Below are positions 54,801 through 59,629 of a DNA stretch of 64,000 nucleotides, piece after piece. The DNA is taken from NCBI GenBank assembly GCA_025084515.1, contig JAJAGP010000288.1, positions 434,001-498,000 of the forward strand, in the 5' to 3' direction. The notes beneath the pieces are model-generated. The model saw only the letters and a list, made by a program, of their open reading frames with translations. It was not told the origin of the DNA and did not search any database. This DNA comes from Ancistrus triradiatus. Taxonomy: Eukaryota; Chordata; Actinopteri; Siluriformes; Loricariidae. A program made the translations under genes and the position numbers. The number at the start of each line of letters is the position of its first letter. Position 1 is the stretch's first letter.

Positions 54801-57076
54801 GATGGCGAATCGTGAAAATGAGAGAAAAGGATTATAGGACCCAATCGCAGTTAGCTCCAGATGGTAGTGATGAACTGAAATGAATAGAATAAATAAAACA
54901 ATGACTAATAAATCAAACGAACGGCAGACAAGAAAAAAGAGAGACTTTGTGTGTGTCACGGCCGCGTCTGCAGGGGCAGAGAAAGGCGCGGGGCGTGGCA
55001 GCGTTTTATACGCACTGATGTGCTTTAACCAATGTGGAGGTCTCCCTCTTTAAAATGCTCAAATGATATTAAACAGAGAAATACTCATTTTAAACTGCAG
55101 AGGAAACAGCGCTAGATATAACTGAGAACACACACACACACACACACACACACGTACGTGATTAACTGAAGAAGTCTCTGCATTCAACTAGGCAGAGATC
55201 GGTGCTGAAGCCCGGCAGCGTTCAAACACACCTGACCAGTCAAACTGAGCGCGTAGTAGGTAACAAAGGAAAGGCCAAAAGGAATTAACGAAAAACGATC
55301 GGGAAAAGAAAGGGGGGGGGGGGTGAGAGCTGACACAGGAAGCGCTCAGCATGAGATTAGGATAAGGATAACAGACGCGATCGGAAAGAACGAGGTGGAA
55401 TGTGATGGAAGGGCGGCGTGGTGCGCAGGGGCAGGAGTGAGCCGTGGGAGAAAGTGCGCGAACGTGACAGTAATTATCAAAAACACAGCCGCATAACCGT
55501 GTATTCTTCCGCCGCGCACACCAAACACGAAGTTCGCGTTATGACGTTTACGACGCAAAACCACTTAAAGTCGAAAAAAGGCTTTATACAGTAAATGGGA
55601 GATGTGTCGTAACTACGAAACGTCGTAACTCGAGACCGTCGTAACCCGAGGACTACCTGTATTACTTTAAAATGGCGCAGTAAAAGCAGTCCGTTTTAGC
55701 ATGTGCATGTTGGGACACACTCAACTGGCATTTTTATTTATTACTATATAAAATGAGCATTTTTCGATGTCTTCACTACCACACTACATAAAGACTATAT
55801 GGACAAAGATTGGGACACCTACACAACACCTAAACAGCTTTTATGGCATCACATCACATTCTAAATCCCATTCTTTCACAAATGTTTTTAAAGGCAGACT
55901 GCACAGCTACATGCTTGATTTTATACGTGACAATGGGACTGTAAAAAACATTAAGATGTGTGTCCCAATATAGTGCTCCATATAGTGCTCCTATCTCCTG
56001 GTTTTGATTGCGCTATTGTCCAGAATTAAGTGGATAAGAAAGTGAAAATGAAGTATTATGACTTACTCCATCATGACACTTACTCGATCCTAGTCTATGA
56101 GTACGAAAGGAGAGCTAAATCATCATCATATCCTTTTTCGTTTTGGCCTGCTGTGGCACACTGGCATCCACATCTGCACAGTTTAAAAAGAGGGGCAACG
56201 CCGTTAGCGGTGAGCGCCGCAGGTTCCCCGGCGCCGTTTGCCATGCCGATTAAAGAGCTTTGGGTAAGCAGTTCACTGACTGACAGGACGATCCATCAAT
56301 CACATTAACGTCCTTTACAGGCACATAACACTGTCGCCCCGAAAATGTCCCGAAAAAGCTTGTACCTCACGGTGTTAGTCTGGAGCCCTGAACTAGAAAA
56401 TAGCGTTCTTTGGCTGAGAAAAAAAAAGAAAAAAAAACTTGAGGGATCGCTTGTGTGAGCACAGAACTGCAGTGGATAGAATATATAGACGACATCCCTT
56501 TTCATGACGGATCGTGGACACGTTCTTATCCTCCGCAAATTCGTATCGTCATATCGCACACCCCATACTTAAGTATTCTTAATTTAACCAAAACCCATAA
56601 CAACAAGTTAGTGGTTTAACATGTGAGGAAATAGAAAAATCACCTGAGCAATGCCAGTGACGGAGATAGGTACGCCATGGCGTGTATAGACTTTGTCACT
56701 CTTTACATTTAATGTCAAAGTATTCAGAGAAATTCTGAGAAGAAATAATAACATTAATTTTGGTATCTATATCATTTTTTACATATAAGAATACATACAG
56801 TTATGAATAATACCTTTGGATCTGTTGGACGCAAGGAAACACAAACACTCTGCCTCCAGATATCATCAGTGGAGGAGAGCGGCAGAATCCTTACGCGAAA
56901 GAGAACACAAAAGTAAATAACAGAAAATTAACTTTACTGTTTTCTTCAAACTGTTTTCTGTAGTCTCTGCAAAATAGGTCGAAGAGAACAAACATAACTG
57001 ACTGAATGAATTTGACTGAATGAGAACAGCTACCTGATACTACCATGGCCTCATTGGGACCACAAGTGTAGAACAT
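7668..57076 (-). CDS. flot1: flotillin-1 gene, ten coding exons, 3' end missing
   Basis: Flotillin-1 is a membrane scaffold protein of cholesterol-rich microdomains, acting with flotillin-2 in endocytosis and signalling (family knowledge). Ten exons were placed by translation and GT-AG sites: 57034-57076, 56814-56889, 56644-56734, 45657-45800, 45363-45482, 45176-45271, 42627-42779, 40071-40252, 37461-37506 and 7668-7805. They join in frame to 363 codons, and all junction phases agree. The SPFH/PHB domain occupies roughly residues 1-190 and the EA-rich flotillin coiled coil follows. The palmitoylation cysteine falls at position 34 and the tyrosine equivalent to human Tyr160 at position 160. 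It is flotillin-1, not flotillin-2: the N-terminus reads MFYTCGPNEAMVVSG and lacks the flotillin-2 MGNC start. The C-terminal ~64 residues are not visible in 1-7667. No frameshift or stop was seen in the exons, so the gene looks functional. Introns are unusually large because of mobile elements. Confidence 0.95.
7806..8337. other. flot1 intron sequence, nothing recognised
   Basis: AT-rich intronic DNA immediately upstream of exon 10 on the gene strand. No coding potential or clear repeat family seen. Confidence 0.5.
8338..9105 (-). mobile_element. L2 LINE 3' UTR fragment (copy E)
   Basis: Inverse of the L2 3' tail, from AGTCAAGTCAAGTCAGATTT back to the CAGAGCTGGGG region. It is 5'-truncated and non-coding. 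It contains an internal tandem duplication of about 88 bases (about 8553-8640 and 8644-8730, both with GATGATAAATCTAAGAGCGA). Confidence 0.85.
9495..9660. mobile_element. single end of a Tc1-like element
   Basis: Begins TA then CAGTCCCCTCCACACTTTAG and CACCCCTGGTAA, the style of Tc1-family TIRs (CAGTgCCCTCCA...TTggCACCC). No partner end or transposase was found nearby, so it is probably a solo remnant. Confidence 0.45.
9754..10560 (+). mobile_element. pogo/Tigger-like element, internally deleted
   Basis: Ends read CCGTATTTTTCGGACCATAA on the left and, inverted on the right, CTGTATTTTTCAGACCATAA, each next to TA. Inside, around 10365-10485, is a reading with AIGHAVQDGHRAAARQFNIN followed by ESMIRKWRKH. 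This resembles the helix-turn-helix of Tigger-type transposases. The DDE domain is missing. A 320-bp LTR-like insertion splits it at 9993. Confidence 0.75.
9993..10312. mobile_element. nested solo LTR-like insertion with GGTAT duplication
   Basis: Begins TGTAACGACACTC and ends GGCGTGACA, the TG...CA ends of an LTR. Flanked by a perfect 5-bp repeat, GGTAT at 9988-9992 and 10313-10317. About 320 bases with an AATAAA near the middle. Five-base duplication and TG/CA ends fit a Gypsy-type solo LTR. No coding sequence. Confidence 0.7.
10563..12560. repeat. ~135-bp minisatellite between direct flank copies
   Basis: The left tip has a near-palindrome, TGATTGCCTATAGAGGCAAT then CA, followed by a TTC/TTA simple repeat (10606-10672). 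A ~180-bp flank (with AAGCTAGAGAAACAAAATTT) occurs at about 10685-10870 and again at 12380-12560. Between them the unit beginning CATTGACCGTAACTCAGTCA repeats about eleven times from 10903 to 12230, with spacing mostly 117-139 bases. Units contain CCTGAGGTC and TGGGCACTGGGG blocks. Open readings across this array are repeat by-products. Family unknown to me; possibly a non-autonomous DNA element. Confidence 0.8.
12561..12970. other. unassigned sequence
   Basis: No gene, clear repeat or RNA recognised between the minisatellite element and the LTR-like repeat. Confidence 0.4.
12975..14285 (+). repeat. LTR-like repeat, copy 1 (paired with 60128-61402)
   Basis: Diverged but collinear with 60128-61402. 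Shared landmarks in order: TTCTTATTGGCTGA (CCAAT-like), AGTTCGGTAGTGCTGAATTG, CAAAGATCTCCTTCACGCTC, CAGGCAAGTACC, ACTCACTATGTCGTAATAAA, AACTCTGTGATATACGTTG, AACCTTTTGAATTTACTG, and a terminal TGTGGTTCCCCG. No protein product recognised. The length (~1.3 kb) and promoter-like start suggest a long solo LTR, but no target duplication was established. Confidence 0.45.
15597..16651 (-). mobile_element. unknown ~1.05-kb element inserted in the Tc1
   Basis: It interrupts the Tc1 with an apparent AAAT duplication (15593-15596 and 16652-16655). Its coding strand is minus; the 3' side has CAATAAATTG close to the end, so retrotransposition is possible. It contains the small membrane-protein reading described separately. 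Superfamily not recognised. Confidence 0.6.
16080..16530 (-). pseudogene. small single-pass membrane protein ORF, broken
   Basis: On the minus strand a reading begins about 16528 (MELVKWSLNAIDTIFSS), passes a stop near 16423, and continues MDSWGKWGVVCLASLSLEDI. It then enters a clear hydrophobic helix, YLFGTLIVGFLLIGLGVTLL, followed by a basic stop-transfer YQKIKR. A one-base frameshift near 16205 separates it from a C-terminal stretch reading HINRTMESIMEKLTAFRNEV. Original length perhaps 130-150 residues. No family recognised. Confidence 0.5.
16720..17835. repeat. second block of the ~135-bp minisatellite element
   Basis: Same unit as 10903-12230 (ACTCAGTCAGTTTTCGACCT, GGTGACATGTGATGCCCAT). 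The near-palindromic tip recurs at about 16998-17040 with ACACTACTGTTATC. Several units lie in one direction, with one inverted segment around 17460-17530, so a local palindrome exists. Ends at about 17830 with CACTCGCATTTTCTTCAGG, a boundary that also appears inverted near 59515. Confidence 0.75.
17836..18465. other. GC-rich sequence, no gene supported
   Basis: Several open frames run on both strands here, as expected in GC-rich DNA, but none has recognisable domains. From about 18030 the text contains alternating inverted versions of CCCCATATA and AATATATTGGAATTGGGACG, a GC-rich variant of the 18-bp motif that dominates the next 19 kb. Confidence 0.4.
18470..19625 (+). mobile_element. L1-type LINE fragment, reverse transcriptase 3' part
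   Basis: Reads FPLGRGTRQGCPLSPLLFAI followed by the fingers/palm region and LLLYVDNLLLY. The catalytic YADD box has become YVDN, and a stop follows. A second frame from 18812 to 19600 continues with LGNLPLSLTGKINVVKMNIL and FIWGGKSPRVRKTLLQRCRL, the thumb and C-terminal region of L1-clade elements. Truncated at both ends; inactive. Confidence 0.85.
19635..21055. repeat. 59-bp satellite S1 enclosed by ~180-bp inverted repeats
   Basis: The interior (about 19840-20850) is a tandem of ~59-bp units. Each unit contains two copies of ATATATTGCAA(G/T)TGGGAT joined by TTCAAA and GACATTCTAGATCATTA-like spacers. Arms at 19635-19815 and 20875-21055 are inverted copies: the left reads GAACGCAAATATGG, CTCACTCCAAAGCTGAGATC, GTTTTGGACACCAAGATTCT; the right carries the inverse. 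Open frames across the array (for example 20228-20709) simply translate the repeat. Confidence 0.8.
21215..21480. repeat. extra arm copy with a hairpin
   Basis: A further copy of the arm (GAGGAACGCAAATTTGG, AGCTCACTCCAAAGCTGAGA) is followed by a hairpin at 21303-21453. Its two ~65-base arms carry ATATACTGGTTTTGGACACT and AATTTAGACAATTAAA and face each other across a loop of about 20 bases. Confidence 0.75.
21685..23908 (+). repeat. ~0.5-kb tandem unit family X, left block
   Basis: From 21690 to 22590 is a segment directly duplicated at 31070-32015 (ACTGGATTCGTCTCGATGAG, AAAATGGCGGAAAATCG). From about 22600, units of ~0.5 kb begin GAAATACTGAAAGGCCTTAA. Each unit has two diverged halves with TCTAGAGCTTCCAGATTTCT, CATAGTTGAG, GTGTCCAAAAAGTGTATATG and the satellite motif (AATATATTGCAAGTGGGACG). 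The second unit is cut by the L2 composite at 23909. No coding function seen. Confidence 0.75.
22923..23255. mobile_element. pogo/Tigger-like MITE in a TA site
   Basis: Begins CAGGTAGTCCTTGGGTTACG and ends GCCGAGGACTTACTG, flanked by TA on both sides. 333 bases, no ORF. It splits a family-X unit inside ATATATTGC. A longer relative lies at 54691-55659. Confidence 0.8.
23909..27253 (+). mobile_element. L2/CR1-type LINE, copy B (endonuclease to 3' UTR)
   Basis: Starts mid-endonuclease (VTDPSLWKSKPHSFKLITIY) and runs through reverse transcriptase. Key pieces are SAIIKPLIKKAYLDP, FQSGFRPHHSTETALIRVLN, LDLSAAFDTIDHDVLLKRLE, GMPQGSVLGPLLFSLYMLPL, and the catalytic FHCYADDTQLYI near 26084-26120. It has frameshifts at several joints. 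A ~610-base T-rich block (24769-25380) replaces about 25 bases of LINE. It ends at GCTGCTATAGCTTA, short of the normal tail, where an inverted L2 piece begins. Confidence 0.9.
24769..25380. other. T-rich low-complexity block, probable assembly artefact
   Basis: About 610 bases of nearly pure T with scattered G, A and C. Flanking L2 sequence (ATCAAGATTGAAT on the left, CCTAATACAGAACTATCCC on the right) is nearly contiguous in copy A near 4425-4460, with only about 25 bases between. Apparent Phe-rich ORFs here are meaningless. Confidence 0.8.
27254..29827 (-). mobile_element. L2/CR1-type LINE, copy C, 5' half in inverted orientation
   Basis: On the minus strand it runs from the 5' UTR (29827) through ORF1 and most of the endonuclease. 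The endonuclease reads LGLLNIRSLTNKA, CLTETWIRPDEYLALNEASP, GGGVATIFD, ITIYRPPGPY and VGDFNIHFDNEQDP. The frame shifts near 27850. It stops at GGTGTTTA, before the reverse transcriptase. Immediately right of its 5' end lies an L2 3' tail in plus orientation (29828-30342). Confidence 0.88.
28431..29308 (-). pseudogene. L2 ORF1: zinc module plus SGNH esterase domain
   Basis: The reading starts near 29308 (MASAVLV) with a Cys-rich PHD-like region, damaged here in the first Cys pair, then FTCDRC. The esterase domain shows block I ALVIGDS, block III IVIHVGANDIRLR, and a C-terminal catalytic block WDGVHPTQEG. A stop or frameshift lies just after the GDS block, before the long open part (28898-28431). 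Esterase and PHD domains are known in ORF1 of CR1/L2-type elements, where ORF1 acts as an RNA/lipid-associated helper protein. Confidence 0.8.
29828..30342 (+). mobile_element. L2 3' UTR tail joined to inverted copy C
   Basis: Begins CATGGCATCAGTGATTGACA and ends TATATAAATAGATCTGACTT followed by TTGAC repeats. The same tail ends copies A and D. With copy C on its left in opposite orientation, the pair has the layout of a 5'-inverted (twin-primed) LINE insertion. Confidence 0.8.
30343..32020 (+). repeat. family X tandem units, right block
   Basis: Two further ~0.5-kb units (GAAATACTGAAAGGCCTTAA at about 30390 and 30906) continue the array interrupted by the L2 composite. From 31070 the segment duplicates 21690-22590 in the same direction. 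It ends against sequence with ATATATTATTGC near 32020. Confidence 0.75.
32042..32280 (+). repeat. tandem duplication, ~120-bp unit
   Basis: Two adjacent copies of a unit starting AAAATGAGTGTTGAACGTCT and ending CAGATTCTCCATTTCTCAC. A third, partial copy in altered order lies at about 35045-35165. Non-coding. Confidence 0.75.
32281..34870 (-). repeat. 59-bp satellite S2, inverted relative to S1
   Basis: About 2.6 kb of ATCCCACTTGCAATATATTT-type motifs, the inverse of the S1 motif. Two per ~59-bp unit are joined by TGAATCCC and AATGATATAGAATGTC spacers. A longer period is visible: the variant GAATGGATGAAAAATATACA plus GGTTTTGGACGATTA recurs near 32330, 32655, 33655, 34190 and 34660. Interrupted by a 100-N gap. 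Confidence 0.9.
33034..33133. other. assembly gap (100 N)
   Basis: Exactly 100 undetermined bases inside satellite S2, a placeholder for a gap of unknown size. The true satellite length is therefore unknown. Confidence 0.98.
34871..35220. other. spacer between satellite blocks
   Basis: Holds a partial copy of the ~120-bp duplicated unit (35045-35165) and otherwise unrecognised AT-rich sequence. Confidence 0.5.
35221..37125. repeat. ~115-bp hairpin-type satellite S3, split by an RTE LINE
   Basis: Each unit carries the 18-bp motif forward (TATATTGGAATTGGGATGGT), then GGGCGGGGCCACGGGGACCT and CAAAGTGATGTC, then the motif inverted (ATCCCAATTGCAATATATTT), then GACCACAGTGTCA. Motifs therefore face each other, unlike the head-to-tail S1/S2 units. 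Units lie at 35221-35445 and 36748-37125, on either side of the RTE element. Confidence 0.8.
35446..36747 (+). mobile_element. RTE-clade LINE, 5'-truncated
   Basis: Two overlapping frames (35581-36297 and 36210-36635) encode reverse transcriptase. Visible blocks are VFVDLEKAYDRVPREELWWC, GLHQGSAPSPFLFALVMDRL, the catalytic MMFADDIVIC, and the C-terminal RLRWFGHVQRRDSGYIGRRM. It ends in an AAGAAGAAG tail. Perfect 15-base target duplication AGTGTCATATATTGG at 35431-35445 and 36748-36762, made from the satellite itself. A single frameshift near 36210 suggests a fairly young copy. Confidence 0.93.
37461..37506 (-). CDS. flot1: flot1 exon 9
   Basis: Short 46-bp exon encoding LQLIMEAEAEAEAIR, the EA-repeat hallmark of flotillins. 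The first base T completes an Arg codon from exon 8. Acceptor CATCTAG|TCTT, donor TTAGA|GTACGT. It sits right beside the 18-bp-motif repeat province that fills the next ~29.7-kb intron. Confidence 0.93.
37744..38065. mobile_element. Tc1 remnant (CAGTGGTGCTTGAAAG family)
   Basis: Begins CAGTGGTGCTTGAAAGTCTG after TA. After the TIR region it jumps to the transposase stretch around GGAGAAAGGAAAACACTGCA and GGTGGTGGTAGTATCATGG, so the middle is deleted. The same family occurs at 46421 and 57214. Confidence 0.75.
38085..38870 (+). mobile_element. second Tc1-like element, internally deleted
   Basis: Recognisable landmarks are AAGGCTGAGTCTTTGAGGAG, AATTCAAAGAATCCGGAGGA, AGACAATGCAAAACCACA and TGAAATGAAGTTGACCAGAC, in the order found in a common fish Tc1 family. 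The central catalytic region is absent. No usable ORF. Confidence 0.65.
38871..40070. other. flot1 intron, nothing recognised
   Basis: Unremarkable AT-rich intronic sequence between exons 9 and 8. A few short open frames lack any family signal. Confidence 0.5.
40071..40252 (-). CDS. flot1: flot1 exon 8
   Basis: Encodes 60 codons plus two bases (residues 242-301), from VAKTKQSIEEEKMQIQVVER through QEILRREKELEAKIKKPAEA. Coiled-coil region. Acceptor CATCTAG|GTTGC, donor GAGCG|GTGAG. Out-phase 2, completed by the first base of exon 9. Confidence 0.96.
40535..40690 (+). repeat. tRNA-derived SINE
   Basis: A tRNA-like head (GTGACTAAAATTATGGACTA for box A, GTTCAAATTCTAG for box B) is followed by AAGCTGCTACTATTAG and CATTAACCCTCAAACC, and a tail GACAAGGATGTCTGATAAAT. 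This order matches a widespread fish SINE design. Located in the intron between exons 8 and 7. Confidence 0.65.
41069..42021 (-). mobile_element. Tc1 transposon (GGGGCAAAAAAG family), internally deleted
   Basis: Right end TTGCCCCACTG beside TA (42022). Left end ATGGGGCAAAAAAGTAGTTA. The minus-strand reading 41656-41264 gives MAKTKELLKDTRRKIVDLHQ and SSHGVKMIMRTVSKNPRTTR, then DLQRAGTKVTKATISNTLRR, up to DPEEDWENIM. It stops before the catalytic DETK block. Same family as 14332-16719. Confidence 0.88.
42627..42779 (-). CDS. flot1: flot1 exon 7
   Basis: Fifty-one codons, residues 191-241, including EKVSAQYMNEIQMAKAQRDF and KKAAYDIEVNTKKAESEMAY. Start of the charged Ala/Glu/Lys-rich coiled-coil region that mediates flotillin oligomers. 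Acceptor CTTTAG|GAGG, donor TTGCAG|GTAAAG. Confidence 0.96.
43104..44674 (+). mobile_element. Tc1 transposon with ~210-bp TIRs, full length, dead
   Basis: Begins CAGTCGTATGACAAAGTTTG and ends with the inverse, both next to TA. Long TIRs contain AATTAGGCAGGTGCATAAAT. The transposase in fragments includes KSHTSKDLQPHLAADGVTVH and LCTDETKIELFGHNKERKRN, then GGGSIM. Frameshifts throughout. Lies in the intron between exons 7 and 6. Confidence 0.9.
44690..45110. repeat. palindrome-prone MITE, isolated copy
   Basis: Contains TTCTCAGTCCAGCAGTGACA, CACTGCTGTGTCTGATCCAC, AGAATGATCCACCACCCAAA and TGGTCCTGACCATT. The same core occurs in the two inverted arms at 45903 and 53488, but this copy is diverged and single. 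Confidence 0.6.
45176..45271 (-). CDS. flot1: flot1 exon 6
   Basis: Thirty-two codons, residues 159-190, starting NYLHSLGKARTAQVQKDARI. Tyr160 matches the human site phosphorylated by Fyn (family knowledge). It lies at the transition from SPFH domain to coiled coil. Acceptor TGACAG|AAC, donor ATCCGG|GTACT. Confidence 0.96.
45363..45482 (-). CDS. flot1: flot1 exon 5
   Basis: Forty codons, residues 119-158, with EIYKDRKKFSEQVFKVASSD and then a segment ending VSYTLKDVHDDQ. Acceptor TTTGAAG|GAAATC, donor GACCAG|GTGTG. Both ends are phase 0. Confidence 0.96.
45657..45800 (-). CDS. flot1: flot1 exon 4
   Basis: Exactly 48 codons, residues 71-118, reading MKIQGQNKQMLAAACQMFMG and then a segment ending ALETLEGHQRAIIAHLTVE. 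This is the conserved core of the SPFH domain. Acceptor CATCCAG|ATG, donor GTAGAG|GTAGT. Both ends are phase 0. Confidence 0.96.
45903..46420 (+). repeat. left arm of a ~520-bp-arm palindrome
   Basis: Nearly identical, inverted, to 53488-54006, reading from TTTTAGAGGTCACTGCACTT to TGTATTACATA. Each arm is itself a MITE with TIRs (ACTGTGCAAAAGTATTAAGC) and an internal foldback around GATCATTCTCAGCACTGCAG. Sequence continues leftward to about 45845 as the outer MITE end. Confidence 0.88.
48830..48971 (+). mobile_element. 142-bp L2 3'-end stub nested in L2 copy D
   Basis: Only the last part of an L2 tail (TTGCCACTGTCGCCCTAGGC to ATAAATAGACTTGACTTGAC), inserted inside ORF1 of copy D. Flanked by CCCAT at 48825-48829 and 48972-48976. 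Comparison with copy C shows the interrupted host sequence (ATTGCCCATAGTCT). Confidence 0.88.
49631..51692 (-). mobile_element. non-autonomous Gypsy-like LTR element, both LTRs
   Basis: 5-bp duplication GCTCT at 49626-49630 and 51693-51697. The right LTR 51315-51692 starts TGTCAAGGGGG and ends ATCCTGACA; the left LTR 49631-~49969 has lost about 40 bases. On the minus strand the LTR contains AATAAACTCTTGCCC. The ~1.35-kb interior has a gag-like stretch (QCSVFVSFFSMCPQEDLLRA, then WEWALECYPQFAQGIMEQFL) with a stop, and a long Pro/Ala/Ser-rich region with degenerate repeats such as AEDTLRAASLA. No protease, reverse transcriptase or integrase, so it needs a helper element. Confidence 0.82.
53488..54006 (-). 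repeat. right arm of the palindrome
   Basis: Inverse of 45903-46420 with only scattered differences, from TATGTAATACACAGTATGCA outward to CTCTAAAACTTAAATA. It is cut at its outer end by a Tc1 fragment. Confidence 0.88.
54010..54190 (-). mobile_element. solo end of a CAGTGGTGCTTGAAAG-family Tc1
   Basis: Matches 53315-53487 closely (AATGACCAAGTATAACATTT, TTTTAGGACTTGTGTGAAAA, ending TTTCAAGCACAACT). It truncates the right palindrome arm. Confidence 0.75.
54191..54690. other. unassigned intronic sequence
   Basis: AT-rich, no gene or repeat family recognised. Confidence 0.4.
54691..55659. mobile_element. pogo/Tigger-like MITE carrying a ~690-bp insertion
   Basis: Ends CAGGTAGTCCTCGACTTACG and the inverse GTAACCCGAGGACTACCTG, with TA on both sides. 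Compared with 22923-23255 the outer parts align inversely. From about 54778 to 55470 foreign sequence (GGTTCGGCATCCTACACGAT ... GCGCGAACGTGACA) is inserted. The insert holds a (CA)n tract at 55128-55153 and a G-run at about 55313-55322. It may be another solo LTR, but no duplication was found. Confidence 0.7.
55660..56643. other. mixed intronic sequence upstream of exon 3
   Basis: Around 55785-55960 a stretch with ATATGGACAAAGATTGGGAC and ACACCTAAACAGCTTTTATG resembles the end of a common fish DNA transposon. The remainder (56000-56640) has no recognised content. Confidence 0.35.
56644..56734 (-). CDS. flot1: flot1 exon 3
   Basis: Encodes the PHB-domain segment ISLNTLTLNVKSDKVYTRHG and the following VPISVTGIAQ. 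Acceptor TTCTCAG|AATT, donor GCTCAG|GTGAT. Ends on a codon boundary after residue 70. The next intron (45801-56643) carries the nested palindrome-Tc1-L2-LTR stack. Confidence 0.95.
56814..56889 (-). CDS. flot1: flot1 exon 2
   Basis: Reads GFCRSPPLMISGGRVFVFPC followed by VQQIQ, matching flotillin-1 residues 15-40. It holds Cys34, the known palmitoylation site that anchors the protein to the inner membrane leaflet. Acceptor GTAAG|GATTC, donor AAAG|GTATT. Phase 1 in, phase 2 out. Confidence 0.95.
57034..57076 (-). CDS. flot1: flot1 exon 1 (start codon exon)
   Basis: Encodes residues 1-14 plus the first base of codon 15, ending at the donor CAG|GTAGC. The family start is MF(Y/F)TCGPNEAM, so I place the start at 57076. 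Another in-frame ATG lies two codons upstream at 57082, giving MKMFYT. An acceptor-like TTAG ends at 57084, just before it, which suggests a 5' UTR intron upstream. Which ATG is used cannot be settled from sequence alone. Confidence 0.92.
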
Positions 57077-57213
57077 CTTCATACTAAGAGAAATAAGAAG
57101 ATTTCATTAATTCCAGTACAGTTAAGATAATTACTAACAGATGGTGCACTTGCAATTCGTTAGCTGACAAATATTGCAACCTAAATGTAACTGTAAATAT
57201 ATGTACATATATA

Positions 57214-58633
57214 CAGTGGTGCTTGAATGTTTCTGCATAAATATGACCTAAAACATCATCAAACACATCAAACAATCATCAGATTTTCACACAAGTCCTA
57301 AAAGTAGATAGGGAGAACCCAGTTAAGACAAAAATATCCTGTCCTGCACACCGGCATGGAAACATTTTAGCCCATTCCTAGATACAGAACAGCTTCAACT
57401 CTGGGATGTTTATTTCCTCACATTAACTGCTCGCTTCAGGTCCTTCCACAATATTTCGATTGGATTAAAGTCAGGACTTTGACTTGGCCACCAAAACATT
57501 AACTTTATTCTTCTTTAACTATTCTTTGGTAGAAAGACTTGTGTGCTTATAGGGTCATTGTCTTGCTGCCTGATCCACCTTCTCTTGAGATTCAGTTTAT
57601 GGACAGATATCCTGACATCTTCCTTTAGAATTCTCTGATATAATTCAGAATTCATTATTCCAGCAATGATGGCAAGCCGTCCTGGCCAAGATGCAGCAAA
57701 ACAGGCCCAAACCACGATACTACCACCACTATGTGTCACAGATGGGATACGGTTCCTATGGTGGAATGCAGTGTTTTCCTTTCTCCAAACATAACGCTTT
57801 CCTTTTAAACCAGAAAGTTCTATTTTGGTGTCAATCCTCCACAAAACTTTCTTCCAATAGCCTTCTGGCTTGTCCACGTGATCTTTAGCAAACTGCATAC
57901 AAGCAGCAATGTTTCTTTTGGAGAGCAGTGGCTTTCTCCTTGCAACCCTGCCATGCACACCATTGTTGTACAGTGTTCTTCTGGTAGTGGACTCATGAAC
58001 ATTAACATTAGCCAATGTGAGAGAGGCCTTCAGTTGCTTAGAACTTACCCTGGGTTCCTTTGTGATCTCGCCAACTATTACACGCCTTGCTCAATGGAGT
58101 GACCTTTGTTGGTTGACCACATATAGGGAGGGTAACAATGGTTTTGAATTTACTCCATTTGTACACAATCTGTCTGACTGTTGATTGGTGGAGTCCAAGC
58201 TCTTTAGAGATGGTTTTGTAACCTTTTCCAGCCTGATGAGCATCAACAACTTTTTTTATTAGGTCCTCAGAAATCTCCTTTGTTCATGCCATGATACACT
58301 TTTACAAACATGTGTTGTGAAGAGCAGAGTTTGATAGATCCCTGTTCTTTAAATCAGGTGCCCACTCACACCTGATTGTCATCCCACTGATTGAAAACAC
58401 CTGACTTTAACTGCAACCTCAAATGAACTGCTAATCCTAGAGGTTCACACACTCTTGCCACTCACTAATATGTAATATTGGCGCATTTTCCGCAATAAAT
58501 AAATAACCAAGTATAATATTTTTGTCTCATTCGTGGGTCCTCTTTATCTGCTTTTTTGACCATGTTTTATGTCATATTTATACAGAAATCTAAAAAAAAA
58601 TGTAAAGGGTTCACAGACTTTCAAGCACCACTG
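57214..58633 (-). mobile_element. Tc1 transposon (CAGTGGTGCTTGAA family), near full length
   Basis: TIR CAGTGGTGCTTGAATG at the left and CAAGCACCACTG at the right, each next to TA. Minus-strand transposase 58015-57515 reads MANVNVHESTTRRTLYNNGV and HVDKPEGYWKKVLWRIDTKI, then GGSIVVWACFAA. The DETK catalytic triplet has become IDTK. The upstream part (to about 58290) is frameshifted. It lies just upstream of flot1 exon 1. Confidence 0.9.
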
Positions 58634-59500
58634 TAGCATGAAACCCTGGTTCTCAGAGTGACTGAATAGGGATGCAAATCCTAGAAATAAATGTTAAGAC
58701 AGAGTTTGTAATTCGCTTCGCTCTTTCCGAGTTATCTGGAAGTTTAGACAGTGCTTGTTCATGTCTGTTGTTTTATGTGCACACCACAAACTTTCCAGGC
58801 AGGACTCTACTTCCGCCTTTGTGTTTACTCATTAACATTAGGCTGTCAATTGACATTGAATAATTTTAACATTTGTGAGTCGATGCTGAATCATCCATGT
58901 CCACAACAAGGCAAATCAGAAAAGGACTGCAACTCCCTACCAATCATTCTTTGAGAAACATTAAACATTAATCAATAATTTTCTCATGCATGTTGGTCAC
59001 AAACTGGAGATCCTCTGTTCACCTTTGCTCCTCAGCGGCTCATCCTTTCACGGATACCGCTTTTGTACCAAATCATGATTATAATCACCTGCTGAAATCA
59101 CATCATTATTTAGTTTTTTAACTGTGCTTTATTACAGCCTTGATAGTCTTTTACAAGTTACCCCACTCAGATCCACCCCACTCAGATCCACACTTTTATG
59201 CAAAATACACACACTGGGAGCTTTTATAAACTAACAAAAATACATTGTCTTGAGACACAGAGAACTTATGTCTTAAGATGGTTCAGTTTAGGGCAAATAG
59301 TGCTACTCAAGATGATTTTGGGTTTTTATATGTCATATTAATACCGTGTGGTATTAGTTGTAATACATTTTTTAAATAGTTAATAATTTAAGGTAGGCTA
59401 ATAATTTCTACATTCTAAACCTTTCAGAAGTATCAGTTTATCAGTATCAGTAAATATTACCATCAATTTTAACACAAAACAAAAAGAGTGTTAACAATTA
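58634..59500. other. region upstream of flot1, no promoter identified
   Basis: A 5' UTR exon and promoter of flot1 are expected to the right of 57084. I found no CpG island, clear TATA box or splice-supported exon here. AT-rich and otherwise featureless. Confidence 0.35.
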
Positions 59501-59629
59501 GAGAGGTGCATTTCCTGAAGAAAATGCGAGTGTGATTGCCACTCCGCAATGGTCGACCCTGAGTGTACCTCAGGGGCCCCATGGGCTTGACATGTCACCT
59601 CAAATTGCACCCGGGACCAAGCCTGCTGA

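Noticed and set aside
56095..56120. Possible 28S rRNA similarity (AGTACGAAAGGAGAG)
   Set aside because: Only about 12-15 bases match and the neighbouring sequence is unrelated.
58634..59500. flot1 promoter or CpG island
   Set aside because: The sequence is AT-rich with no core-promoter signal I could defend.
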